Assembly: GCF_036245475.1 (NCBI RefSeq)
Contig: NZ_BTPM01000002.1
Coordinates: 248,001-312,000, forward strand
Reading direction: 5' to 3'
DNA from: Vibrio sp. 10N
GTDB lineage: Bacteria > Pseudomonadota > Gammaproteobacteria > Enterobacterales > Vibrionaceae
DNA: 64,000 nt
The notes under the pieces: model-generated
Database searches by the model: none
The model's input: the letters and a program-made list of their open reading frames with translations, nothing else
Told to the model about the DNA's origin: nothing
Made by a program: the position numbers and the translations under genes
Part shown: positions 7,975-17,027 of the stretch, one piece after another
Layout: each line of letters opens with the position of its first letter
How positions within the stretch are numbered: position 1 is the stretch's first letter

Positions 7975-10866
7975 CTACGCTTGTAGCGGCTTCACTGGAA
8001 GTTCGACTGTCTTGTTGCTGCTACACCATTTCTCTAGCATGTCTATCAGCTTCGCTTTATCCGCAGGTTTATGAATCGAATCGTCCATTATGTTTGCAAT
8101 CGATTGACGAGCATCCGGGCTGCACTCTCCCGATAGCGAAATAATAGGCACAGATGCGCTGAACTTACGGATTTCTTTACAAGCCTCAAAGCCATTCATG
8201 TTAGGCATGCGGATATCCATAAAAATGAGATCAAATGCCGTGTCTTTCGCTTTTTCAATGGCCTCGGCTCCTGACGCTGCTTGCTCAACCTTTATGCCTT
8301 CTGTTATCAGATAGCTTTGCACCAGTAAGCGGTTAACATGAGTATCATCGACGACCAGCACCTTTTTACCGACTAACGATTCCTTTTTCTTCAAAGCGCC
8401 GGCTTGCTCAGCTTTAGCAAAGGTACTCCAGAAGCTATATTTGCTGAACATAAAGAGTGTGGCTTGGAAGGCATCAACGTAGCTAAGTTCTTCTTCAGTA
8501 CGTGTGGTACAGAATAGCGTAGGGACGCCACTTTGCTGATTCACAGCATGGATAGCATTGGCTATCTCACTGGCCTTTGAGGGCTCAAAATCTGCCACCA
8601 TCGCGACATCAACCGTGTTGGCTTCTAAGTAGGACAGCGCTTGCTCTTTGGAAGTGACGTAGTGAACGGTGAGTACAAACTCATCGTCCAGCGCCTGCCG
8701 CAGCCAGGGCTGAGAGGTGAGAGGGGCGATGATCAGTGCTTTCTTATTAGTCAGAATCGGCTGGAGCTTAGCATGCAAACTTGTTTCGTAGGAGTGCTCA
8801 TCAACCGTTGGAAAAGTTAACTCGAAGGTAGAGTACTTGCCATATTGAGAACGGCAATGGATGTCGCCACCAAAGGCTTCCATGACACGTTTACAATACG
8901 ATAGTCCAAGGCCTGTGCCAGAGCTTTTTCCTTGAGTAAAAAGATCATCGAAAATCTGCTCTAGGTGAGTGTCAGCAATACCGGGGCCGAAATCGGTAAA
9001 CGATATAGCATTGCTGTGCCCTTGACGACGCACGCCGATCTCTATTTTACTTTGTGGGTACTGCTCAAAGTAGTAGACAGCATTTTTGAGTAAGTTGTAA
9101 ATCACGAAGCTAAACAGGGTATCGTCACCCCAAAACGCAAAGTCTTCGATACTGACATTGACTCGTTGGCGATATTCAGGTTTGTTAAAGCTGAAGTCGT
9201 TGATGGCAGCTAAAGTTAACTCTCCAGCAGAATGAGCTGAGAACCGCTCTGTGTTAAGCGATTCACCTCTTAGTTCCGACAGCATAGCATCGATGAAGCG
9301 TGTTCCAGTTTGAACAGCGCGTTTGCTTTCGTGGAGCGCTTGGTGCAGTTGTTTGATTTCTTCAGAGTTATGCTTGCCAAGATCAATCGGGTCACTGCCC
9401 AACACTTTGCTGTCGATTTGCTCAAACTGATACTTTAGCTTACTGAATGGGTTACGTATTTCGTGAGCGATAGAGCCCGCCAAAATTTGGCTTTTTCGCA
9501 CTTTATCTTCGGCGATGATCCAGCGGCCGGCATCTTTAAATAGTGAGCGTAGCCCTACTACTTGGTCTGCAGTCATGAGCGGCTGCTGAGCGGACTGAGT
9601 GGCGAGGTATAAATGAGAGATACGCTTGCGGTCGTCGAAAATGGGCACGATGAGTGACACCTTATTCAACACCATGTAGTCAATGAGATCCGCCATGCTC
9701 TCTTTCACGTCAATGTGATGGTTGAGAATGTAGGCCAGTTCGTCCTTGATAAGGATGCGCTCCCCCTTGTTGAAGAACTTAAGAACTTGACTATCTTTCT
9801 CAGTAATAATCTGCCGAACATGGCCGTTAGAGACATTCAGGGCTTGGTTTAGCTTTTCAACCGCATCTTTGCATGAGTATCTAAATTCTGACTCGAGACT
9901 GCTTATTTGATCAATACTGTTGCCACTCTTTCCATACAGCACACGATTGAAGAACCAGTAGACCTTTTTTAATGACTTCTGATAGAAAAGACCAGTAAAG
10001 ACAACCCAACCCAGTAATGCCACGCTCTGATAACTGCCAATTGAGCTGAGAAGCAATGTAGGGCTAAGAAACAGGGCGATATTGGTGAGTGAACTGATGC
10101 TCACTAGGGCAATGTACCGCCCACTATAAAATCGATTGTAGAGGAGGGCGTAGCCGATCAGCATTAGCTCAAACACAGATAAGGTAGGTGCAATCCACAC
10201 CAATGAGAAGTCATTGTAGAAGTAGGGAATACCTATCATGACAATTAAAGTTGATGCCATGAAGATGATCACACCCGCCATCATATAGCCCGACTTCAGC
10301 TGAGTTAATCGAAGGTCGCTTTTCCATGCTCGAACAAAGTTAAGAAAAGTAAGGACGATGATAAATGGGGCGGTGAGAAAAAATATTTTATTGTAGTCTC
10401 CGAATCGAATTAAAAAACTCCCTGACGAATAAACATCGACACTGATAACTGTCATGTCAGGAATTAAGTTGACGACAAGTGAGTGTGCTGACAGTACTAT
10501 TAATATAACAGACTGTAATTTAGAGATATTCTTATTTTTGTTCTTGGAAATAAGCTTACAAGAAAACCAATATGCTGACAGAATGGCGAGGGCGCAAAAT
10601 ATATTTGCGCCTACTGCCATCGCTAAAGCGATGTCCGGGTCATAATAAGTCAGCAAGTCAGATTGAAAATAAGCATTGGCGTAAATCCAACATGCGATGA
10701 AAAATGCATACAGACAGTAAGGAAGGTAGATCGATTGATCTACCTTAAACTGGTTCTTAACCATCTTATATGACATGTAAATCGCCCACATCAATACACC
10801 AGTACCAATCAAGTACATGATCAGTGCCGGTGTATCAGAGAGTGCGTATTTTAAAAATTCAGGCAT
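7975..10866 (-). CDS. luxN: LuxN-type quorum-sensing hybrid histidine kinase with extra receiver-like domain
   Basis: 963 residues, about 110 longer than Vibrio harveyi LuxN. The first 290 residues are multi-pass membrane helices with LuxN landmarks (YANAYFQSDLL, FSLVWIAPTLS, GYALLYNRFYS). A HisKA domain follows with the phosphorylated His468 in SIAHEIRNP, then an ATPase domain (N box LLKNAVYYF, G boxes DFGPGIAD and GTGLGLSYC). Next is an added receiver-like region at about 700-815, and last a canonical receiver with Asp884 in FMDIRMPN. Known LuxN switches between kinase and phosphatase on binding acyl-homoserine lactone and feeds LuxU. The start overlaps the end of luxM by 16 bases, so translation is probably coupled. 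Confidence 0.88.
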   Translation of the reverse strand: MPEFLKYALSDTPALIMYLIGTGVLMWAIYMSYKMVKNQFKVDQSIYLPYCLYAFFIACWIYANAYFQSDLLTYYDPDIALAMAVGANIFCALAILSAYWFSCKLISKNKNKNISKLQSVILIVLSAHSLVVNLIPDMTVISVDVYSSGSFLIRFGDYNKIFFLTAPFIIVLTFLNFVRAWKSDLRLTQLKSGYMMAGVIIFMASTLIVMIGIPYFYNDFSLVWIAPTLSVFELMLIGYALLYNRFYSGRYIALVSISSLTNIALFLSPTLLLSSIGSYQSVALLGWVVFTGLFYQKSLKKVYWFFNRVLYGKSGNSIDQISSLESEFRYSCKDAVEKLNQALNVSNGHVRQIITEKDSQVLKFFNKGERILIKDELAYILNHHIDVKESMADLIDYMVLNKVSLIVPIFDDRKRISHLYLATQSAQQPLMTADQVVGLRSLFKDAGRWIIAEDKVRKSQILAGSIAHEIRNPFSKLKYQFEQIDSKVLGSDPIDLGKHNSEEIKQLHQALHESKRAVQTGTRFIDAMLSELRGESLNTERFSAHSAGELTLAAINDFSFNKPEYRQRVNVSIEDFAFWGDDTLFSFVIYNLLKNAVYYFEQYPQSKIEIGVRRQGHSNAISFTDFGPGIADTHLEQIFDDLFTQGKSSGTGLGLSYCKRVMEAFGGDIHCRSQYGKYSTFELTFPTVDEHSYETSLHAKLQPILTNKKALIIAPLTSQPWLRQALDDEFVLTVHYVTSKEQALSYLEANTVDVAMVADFEPSKASEIANAIHAVNQQSGVPTLFCTTRTEEELSYVDAFQATLFMFSKYSFWSTFAKAEQAGALKKKESLVGKKVLVVDDTHVNRLLVQSYLITEGIKVEQAASGAEAIEKAKDTAFDLIFMDIRMPNMNGFEACKEIRKFSASVPIISLSGECSPDARQSIANIMDDSIHKPADKAKLIDMLEKWCSSNKTVELPVKPLQA

Positions 10867-12095
10867 GATGCAAAATGAGTCGTGCTCTTCTTCCTTGCTG
10901 ACAACACCTGCTTATAGTACTGCTTATAGTTGCATTCTCCAATAGCTTTCACCATTGGATTGCTCAAAATTAACCCTTTGTAAGTGTAAGGTTTTGTCGG
11001 GTTTATTCTCAGGTATGTCATTGGAACGTAACAGTCAGGTTCGTCGCTATATAAATTGACTGATTGGAAGAAGTACAACAAGGCGGGTTGCTCAGTGATG
11101 ACATAGACTCCTTTAATCCCCACTTGCTCCATGAAAAGCGCGATGTGTTTGATGGATAAATACAGAATAGTATTTAATCGGCGAGCGGGCCCGCTGACGG
11201 CCATTCTTATTAGCTCACAGCAGTCGTGACCCCGTGCCAAGCTTTGCGCAAAAGACGTATCAAGATGTTGAGCTGTCGATAGTGTGAGCCTATCGCTGAG
11301 TGCGCCGTCAAATAGACCGGAAGACTCTAAAGCTCTGATATTTCTATCATTAATTGAAACGGACCAGTTGTCTGATTGAAAGAAAGGCGCAAAGGCCAAC
11401 CAATCTTGTTTCTTATCCCAGCGCTGGATTTTTGCTGAAGCGACTAAGGTTCGATTGCCCAAATCGTCACACTGGTAAAGAATAAAGTGCTCTCCTTGAG
11501 CGGATAGATCCAGTTCAAACAACATTTCATACCACTGTTGCTGTTTCACAAAGGTTTCCAAATTCATCAAAGTATTGGCATTGGACAGATCAAGCGGTTG
11601 GCTTGAGAAATGCGTCAGAAATTTCCTGCAATCTTGCTCGATGTTTTGTACTAGCTCTGCGTGAAATCCATCGTCTAGCTCCACCTTTGCTAAAACCCGT
11701 AGTTCATCGTCAGCCACATCGCCTCGAGTCAGACAAGTATCGAGCAATAATGTAAAGCGTTGATATTCGGCCCATAATGACAACACACTACCAAACAGCG
11801 GTTGAGATTTTCTTTCTATATATCGATAAAAATTGGGCACATCAAACAGCGCCGTGTTTTGTATTAAGTTCGACATTATTTCTGAATCGTATTTGCTGGC
11901 TAAATTGCCATTGGCACAATCACATAGCCCAGAATTAATGAGTTGGTTGACTCTTTTGTTAATAATTGTTTCAAACAGTGTATCGTCGCAATTAGCCTCA
12001 ACATAATTGTGGACTTGTTGCAACAACGCGTGTTTCTCGTCTTCAATAGACAGTAAGTTGTGGTCTTGCGTATCGATGACGTTGTAATCAGACAT
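10851..12095 (-). CDS. luxM: LuxM/AinS-family acyl-homoserine-lactone synthase
   Basis: 414 residues, close to the roughly 400 of LuxM, VanM and AinS. This family is unrelated in sequence to LuxI but makes acyl-homoserine lactones from S-adenosylmethionine and an acyl donor. The conserved C-terminal stretch CELIRMAVSGPARRLNTILY, followed by GVYVITEQPALLYFFQSV, supports the call. A strong GAGG site precedes the ATG. The gene directly precedes and overlaps luxN, the arrangement of luxM-luxN and ainS-ainR. The acyl chain length cannot be predicted. No luxU, luxO or qrr gene is in the window. Confidence 0.87.
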   Translation of the reverse strand: MSDYNVIDTQDHNLLSIEDEKHALLQQVHNYVEANCDDTLFETIINKRVNQLINSGLCDCANGNLASKYDSEIMSNLIQNTALFDVPNFYRYIERKSQPLFGSVLSLWAEYQRFTLLLDTCLTRGDVADDELRVLAKVELDDGFHAELVQNIEQDCRKFLTHFSSQPLDLSNANTLMNLETFVKQQQWYEMLFELDLSAQGEHFILYQCDDLGNRTLVASAKIQRWDKKQDWLAFAPFFQSDNWSVSINDRNIRALESSGLFDGALSDRLTLSTAQHLDTSFAQSLARGHDCCELIRMAVSGPARRLNTILYLSIKHIALFMEQVGIKGVYVITEQPALLYFFQSVNLYSDEPDCYVPMTYLRINPTKPYTYKGLILSNPMVKAIGECNYKQYYKQVLSARKKSTTHFASCLNF

Positions 12096-12518
12096 GTTAT
12101 TTCCTCTTTTGTGATTTACAGAGGAAATTGTATGAAATTGGTTACTAATCTATTGAGAGCCTAGTTTTTAATATATGTATTTCGGGGTTGTCTTTGGGCT
12201 GTTATTTAGAGTGTGAATGCATAATTGAGTAAACGATGCGTAATGTAAGCAAAAGAAAAGTGAGCTAGCACCTGATTTCAAACGCACAGTTAATTATTAA
12301 CTTTTGTGTAAATAACACGTGCATTTCAAGTAGTGATAAAAATAGAAGTAGAGAAGAGTTGGTAGGCTAAAAGCACGTCACGTTAGCTTGTTTTATTATA
12401 TAAAACCGCACTTTACGATTGATTGATATTGTTTCATTTAGAGATGTTTATATCGTTTTTTGCGCGTTAAGCGAGCCACTATAGACTCGCTTAAAGCGAT
12501 GATTGTCATGTGGGAGGT
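12096..12518. promoter_or_regulatory. Region upstream of luxM, with hairpin at the end of the alpha-glucosidase gene
   Basis: 423 AT-rich bases. It must hold the luxM promoter (read leftward). An inverted repeat, TTAAGCGAG at 12467-12475 and CTCGCTTAA at 12486-12494, lies just after the alpha-glucosidase stop and may end that transcript, although no T run follows on the minus strand. I see no LuxR-type operator or Qrr-like RNA. Confidence 0.4.
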
Positions 12519-14201
12519 TTAGGTTTCAATGACCAGAGCCTGATAAGGCATAAGTACTACATCATGTAAGGAACTCAGTGTATTGGTGTAGTTGTTAATC
12601 ACAACTTTCTTAACGCTACCCGGATAGGTCCTCTGTAGGGTATGGTGAGTGAAATTAGCAATGATCAGTAGTGACTTATCACCACTAGAACGAATGTACG
12701 CGTAGACTTCACTGTCTTCTGGATCGAGCAAAGTGTTGCTCCCATACACAATAACGTCGCCGTACTCTTTGCTCTTACGAAGTGCAATGAGTTTTCGGTA
12801 ATGGTGATAGATGGAAGCTTCATCGTTGACGGCTTGCTCTGCATTGATATCGACATAGTTCTTGTTGACCGGAAGCCACGGTGTGCCAGTGGTGAAGCCA
12901 GCATGGTCGTTAGTATTCCATTGAACTGGGACTCGAGCATGGTCACGAGAGAAATCGTTGAGAAAAGCAATGGCAGCTTCGTCAGATACGCCGCGATCCA
13001 TCATTTTTTGGTAATGGAATTTAGCCATTAGGTCGTTAAACTCATCAATGTGGCTAAAGTGCTTGTTGGTCATCCCTATCTCTTCACCCTGATAGATATA
13101 GGGTGTACCACTCATCATATGAAGAACGGTACCGAGCATTTTCGCACTAATGACGCGATATTCAGGGGAGTCGGAACCGTAGCGAGACACGGTTCTAGGT
13201 TGATCGTGATTGCTCCAGTAGAGACTGTTCCAGCCTTTCTGATAGAGGTCTTCTTGCCAGCGAGACATGATTTCCTTGTATTGAACTAAATCGAAATCTT
13301 TTTTCACTGCGTTGTGCTCTTCGCGGTCGATGCTGACATGCTCGAACTGGAATATCATACTGATTTCGTTGCGATCTGGGTGAGAGTAGTAGCGCCCATC
13401 GAGCGTCGTGGTGAAGGGTGTTTCACCGACGGTAAGTACATCGTAATGTTTAAGTACTTTGTCATGCATTTCTCGCAGATACTGGTGAGCAAGTAAGTTG
13501 TTTGACCAATGCTCCCAACCGGCGACACCGGCATCGAAGATAGTGGCGTCCGGATAGTCTGATGGCTTGCCAATCATATTGATGACGTCCATGCGAAAGC
13601 CGCCTAAGCCTTTCTTGAGCCAGAAGTGCATCATATCGTAAATGGCTTCTCTGACTTCTGGGTTAGCCCAATTGAGATCAGGCTGTTTATTGCTGAATAA
13701 ATGCAGATAGTATTGACCTGTGGTCTCATCGAGCGTCCATGCCTTGGGTTTAAAGAATGATTCCCAGTTGTTGGGCTCACTGCCATCCTCTTTTGGATCT
13801 TTCCAGATGTACCAGTCACGCTTGGGACTGTCTTTGCTGCTTTTAGATTCGACAAACCAAGGGTGCTCATCTGAAGTGTGGTTGATCACTAAATCCATGA
13901 CAATCTTGATGCCCCGCAGATCCGCTTCCCTCAAGAGCGCTTCCATGTCAGACATAGTCCCGAACTCAGGCGCGATCTCTCGATAGCCCGAAATATCGTA
14001 GCCGTTGTCATCCATCGGAGATTTGTAAACTGGGCTTAGCCAAATCACATTAACGCCTAAGCCTTGGATATAATCGAGTTTCTCGATGATGCCGGGAATA
14101 TCACCAATGCCATCGCCATTGGAGTCATTGAAACTTCTTGGGTAGATTTGATATACCACGGCGTCATGCCACCAACGTTGCTCCAGTTGTTCCGTTGTCA
14201 T
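12519..14201 (-). CDS. aglA: GH13 alpha-glucosidase (oligo-1,6-glucosidase type)
   Basis: 560 residues, the normal size of family 13 alpha-glucosidases. The catalytic triad is visible: nucleophile Asp205 in GFRMDVINM, acid/base Glu260 in LTVGETPF, and Asp333 in SNHDQPR. The N-terminal WWHDAVVYQIYPRSF is typical. There is no signal peptide, so it acts in the cytoplasm on imported alpha-glucosides such as maltose, sucrose, trehalose or isomaltose; which one is not clear. An AAGGAG site precedes the ATG. It lies 32 bases downstream of the LacI-type regulator and is divergent from the ABC transporter operon, matching rhizobial agl loci in content. Confidence 0.92.
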   Translation of the reverse strand: MTTEQLEQRWWHDAVVYQIYPRSFNDSNGDGIGDIPGIIEKLDYIQGLGVNVIWLSPVYKSPMDDNGYDISGYREIAPEFGTMSDMEALLREADLRGIKIVMDLVINHTSDEHPWFVESKSSKDSPKRDWYIWKDPKEDGSEPNNWESFFKPKAWTLDETTGQYYLHLFSNKQPDLNWANPEVREAIYDMMHFWLKKGLGGFRMDVINMIGKPSDYPDATIFDAGVAGWEHWSNNLLAHQYLREMHDKVLKHYDVLTVGETPFTTTLDGRYYSHPDRNEISMIFQFEHVSIDREEHNAVKKDFDLVQYKEIMSRWQEDLYQKGWNSLYWSNHDQPRTVSRYGSDSPEYRVISAKMLGTVLHMMSGTPYIYQGEEIGMTNKHFSHIDEFNDLMAKFHYQKMMDRGVSDEAAIAFLNDFSRDHARVPVQWNTNDHAGFTTGTPWLPVNKNYVDINAEQAVNDEASIYHHYRKLIALRKSKEYGDVIVYGSNTLLDPEDSEVYAYIRSSGDKSLLIIANFTHHTLQRTYPGSVKKVVINNYTNTLSSLHDVVLMPYQALVIET

Positions 14202-14233
14202 GGAAGTGTTCTCCTTAGCAAGTGAGGTAAGTT

Positions 14234-15253
14234 CTAACAGCTGCTGCGAATGATGAGCTCCGTATCAAGCTGAATAGATTCGTAGGGCAATTGACCTAGC
14301 GCCATCTGTGCGGCGATTTGGCCTTTCTTTGCAATAGGTTGTTGAATAGTGGTCAGTCCGGCTTCAGCCGCCATCGGAATACCGTCGAAGCCAACAATCC
14401 GGATCTCGAGGTTCAGCTCTTGTGCGACTGCGAGAGCGGCAAGAGCGATTTTGTCACTCATGCATAGCAGAACATCGACTTTCTTTGGGGCGGTCAGCGC
14501 GCCCCTTAACATGGTTTTAAGCGTGGTTTCTTCAAGGTCGTGGATCTGCCAAACGCTCTCATTCGACAATGTGATGTGATTTTCTTCTAACGCTTGTTTA
14601 TAGCCGTTAAAGCGGCAACGTGACACGGACTCTTCACTGGTGTAAAGATTGTCGAGATTTGCCAGTGAAAGTGAAGTAGAAGGTTCAAGCCGAAGACCTA
14701 AAATCAAGACATTATCATGGGAGCTGTGAATAGCGTGGTTGGCAATATCGTAACTTGCCTTGTGGTTATCAATATTGATAGAGGGGACGTCAGGGATTGA
14801 AAAGTCGACCGCAACAACGGGTTTGTGTTGTCTCAGTATCAGGTCAACAATGCTTGAGTCGACGGGCTTTCCATAGACAATGAAACTGTCTGGGATCGTC
14901 TCTACCTGCGTATTTTGATAGTTTTCTCTACTTGGCGGGAGTAGCAACATATTGACGTGCGCGTCATCTAAAGTCTTTGAGACACCCGCCAAAAACTCAG
15001 TAGCCACAGGGTCGGTGAAGTTATAGGCCAAGTTATCCGCTAACAAAACGCCAATCACCCCCGTTTTTCCAGTACGTAAGCTACGTGCAGTACTGCTAGG
15101 TCCGGTGTAGCCGAGTTTTTCACACTCTTGCAGAATACTTTCTCTTAGCGCCTTAGAAAGCTGACTAGGACGATTGAAGGCGTTGGAGACCGTCGCTGTC
15201 GATACCCCTAGATGCGCTGCTACCGTTTTGAGAGTTGGCTTTTTGCGCTGCAT
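14234..15253 (-). CDS. aglR: LacI-family regulator of the alpha-glucoside locus
   Basis: 339 residues. The N-terminal LacI helix-turn-helix is clear (LKTVAAHLGVSTATVSNAFN), followed by a periplasmic-binding-like effector domain with GVIGVLLADNLAYNF and the closing IVGFDGIPMAAEAGLTTI. It probably represses the divergent transporter operon and its own operon with aglA until an alpha-glucoside or derivative binds. Two operator-like sites are seen in the 320-base divergent region. An AGGGG site precedes the ATG. The symbol follows the rhizobial agl locus by analogy only. Confidence 0.87.
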   Translation of the reverse strand: MQRKKPTLKTVAAHLGVSTATVSNAFNRPSQLSKALRESILQECEKLGYTGPSSTARSLRTGKTGVIGVLLADNLAYNFTDPVATEFLAGVSKTLDDAHVNMLLLPPSRENYQNTQVETIPDSFIVYGKPVDSSIVDLILRQHKPVVAVDFSIPDVPSINIDNHKASYDIANHAIHSSHDNVLILGLRLEPSTSLSLANLDNLYTSEESVSRCRFNGYKQALEENHITLSNESVWQIHDLEETTLKTMLRGALTAPKKVDVLLCMSDKIALAALAVAQELNLEIRIVGFDGIPMAAEAGLTTIQQPIAKKGQIAAQMALGQLPYESIQLDTELIIRSSC

Positions 15254-15310
15254 AGCAACCCCTAGTTTGTTCTATTTTGAGCCAGGAATGGCGAAGGATT
15301 GTTACTAATA

Positions 15311-15324
15311 CTAAAACGATTAAG
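15311..15324. promoter_or_regulatory. LacI-type operator-like site, regulator-proximal
   Basis: CTAAAACGATTAAG matches the site at 15478 in 11 of 14 positions and has the central CG usual for LacI-family operators. It lies about 60 bases upstream of aglR. Confidence 0.5.
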
Positions 15325-15477
15325 AAAGATTGGAAATGTGACTTTATTGTACGTAGTAAATAATTTGAACCTCATCATCTTATTGAATATGGGAAGCCAT
15401 AAAACATGATCGATGACACAAGAACTGGTTAGAAAGTGGTCGAAATGTCAATAAGGTTTTAAGGTAGTTTACATTGG

Positions 15478-15491
15478 CTTAACCGATTAAG
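15478..15491. promoter_or_regulatory. LacI-type operator-like palindrome upstream of the transporter operon
   Basis: CTTAACCGATTAAG has perfect CTTAA/TTAAG arms around a central CG. It lies about 85 bases upstream of the binding-protein start, and is a good candidate operator for the adjacent LacI-family regulator. Confidence 0.6.
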
Positions 15492-15574
15492 TTGTTTGCT
15501 TGTGAACGTCGTAGTCAGAAAAGCCGAGGACACAAAGACAAATAAAAAGTATCTGAATACATGGAGTCTTGCTG

Positions 15575-16927
15575 ATGAAAACCTCCCTACTTGCTAGTGC
15601 AATCGCTGTGACCATTTCTACCTCTGCTGTTTTTGCTGCTGACCTAAAATTCGCACCAGGCGAAGATGCCCGTTTTAATTGGCAGAGCTACGAAGCGCTC
15701 AAAAACATGGATTTAAAAGGTGAAACCGTCACCATTTTTGGCCCTTGGCTAACCGAAGATAAAGAGCTTGTTGAAAGCGTCATTGCTTACTTTGAAGCCG
15801 CAACGGGTGCCAAGGTGAACTACTCTGGTTCAGATTCTTTTGAGCAGCAAATTGCCATCGATGTTCAAGCGGGGAGTGCTCCCAACATTGCCATCTTCCC
15901 TCAGCCTGGCCTTGCTGCCGATCTTGCCTCTAAGGGCTTTCTGACGCCACTTGACCCGGCAATGGGGCAATGGATTAACGACAACTATGCCGCGGGATCC
16001 TCTTGGGTTGATTTAGGTACCTTTGCTGATAAAGAAGGCAAAGATCACTTGTATGGCTTTTTCTATAAAGTGGATTTGAAATCTCTGGTTTGGTACGTGC
16101 CTGAGAACTTTGAAGATGTGGGTTACGAAGTACCTCAAACGATGGAAGAGCTGAAAGCGTTAACCGAGCAAATCGTCAAAGATGGAGAAACACCTTGGTG
16201 CGTGGGCTTGGGGTCGGGCGGTGCGACGGGCTGGCCTGCGACAGACTGGGTAGAAGATATGATGCTTCGCACTCAATCGCCATCTGACTATGACAAATGG
16301 ACGACAAACGAACTTAAATTCAATGATCCGAAAGTAGTTGGCGCGATAGAAGAGTTTGGTTGGTTTGCACGAAACGACAAATTTGTGGATGGTGGTGCGC
16401 GTGCGGTCGCTGCAACGGATTTCCGTGATTCTCCAAAAGGGCTGTTTACATCGCCGGCTAAGTGTTATCTCCATCGTCAAGCTTCATTCATTCCTAGCTT
16501 CTTCCCTGAAGGTACAGAGCTGGGAACCGATGTCGATTTCTTCTACTTCCCTGCTTATGAGTCAAAAGATTTAGGTAAACCGGTACTGGGTGCGGGCACT
16601 ATGTGGAGCATCACCAAAGACTCAAAAGCGGCAAGAGCATTTATGTCTTTCTTGCAGTCCCCAATTGCACACGAAATTTGGATGGCACAGTCTGGTTTCT
16701 TAACGCCACATAAAGGGGTCAACATTGATGCTTACGGCAACGATACTCTTAAGAAGCAAGGTGAGATTTTGCTCGATGCGACTACGTTCCGCTTCGATGG
16801 CTCTGACTTGATGCCAGGTAAAATTGGTGCAGGGGCATTCTGGACGGGTATGGTTGATTACAGCGGTGGCAAGTCAGCCGAAGACGTGGCCAATGATATT
16901 CAGAAGACATGGGATGCACTCAAGTAA
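15575..16927 (+). CDS. aglE: Alpha-glucoside ABC transporter, periplasmic binding protein
   Basis: 450 residues from the ATG at 15575, with GGAG 10 bases upstream. A signal peptide ends near SAVFA-AD. The mature protein is a family 1 extracellular solute-binding protein; the segments FGPWLTEDKELVESVIAYFE and VNYSGSDSFEQQIAIDVQAG resemble AglE. It should capture an alpha-glucoside in the periplasm and hand it to the two permeases. It is the first gene of the operon and is followed by an intercistronic hairpin, the usual arrangement that gives the binding protein in excess. Confidence 0.9.
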   Translation: MKTSLLASAIAVTISTSAVFAADLKFAPGEDARFNWQSYEALKNMDLKGETVTIFGPWLTEDKELVESVIAYFEAATGAKVNYSGSDSFEQQIAIDVQAGSAPNIAIFPQPGLAADLASKGFLTPLDPAMGQWINDNYAAGSSWVDLGTFADKEGKDHLYGFFYKVDLKSLVWYVPENFEDVGYEVPQTMEELKALTEQIVKDGETPWCVGLGSGGATGWPATDWVEDMMLRTQSPSDYDKWTTNELKFNDPKVVGAIEEFGWFARNDKFVDGGARAVAATDFRDSPKGLFTSPAKCYLHRQASFIPSFFPEGTELGTDVDFFYFPAYESKDLGKPVLGAGTMWSITKDSKAARAFMSFLQSPIAHEIWMAQSGFLTPHKGVNIDAYGNDTLKKQGEILLDATTFRFDGSDLMPGKIGAGAFWTGMVDYSGGKSAEDVANDIQKTWDALK

Positions 16928-16946
16928 TAAGGCACAGTAACGTGAT

Positions 16947-16981
16947 ACCGATAGACGTCACTTGTTCGTGTGTCTATCGGT
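16947..16981 (+). repeat. Intercistronic hairpin after the binding-protein gene
   Basis: Arms ACCGATAGAC and GTCTATCGGT enclose a 15-base loop with no T run. It probably protects the upstream mRNA 3' end, as known between malE and malF, rather than terminating fully. Confidence 0.55.
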
Positions 16982-17027
16982 GTTCATATTTCACACCTTT
17001 GTTAGGCATCAATAAAGCGAGGTAGTG

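Noticed and set aside
12096..12518. Qrr-type small RNA next to luxM
   Set aside because: The conserved Qrr loop and terminator sequences were not found, and no LuxO-type site is evident.
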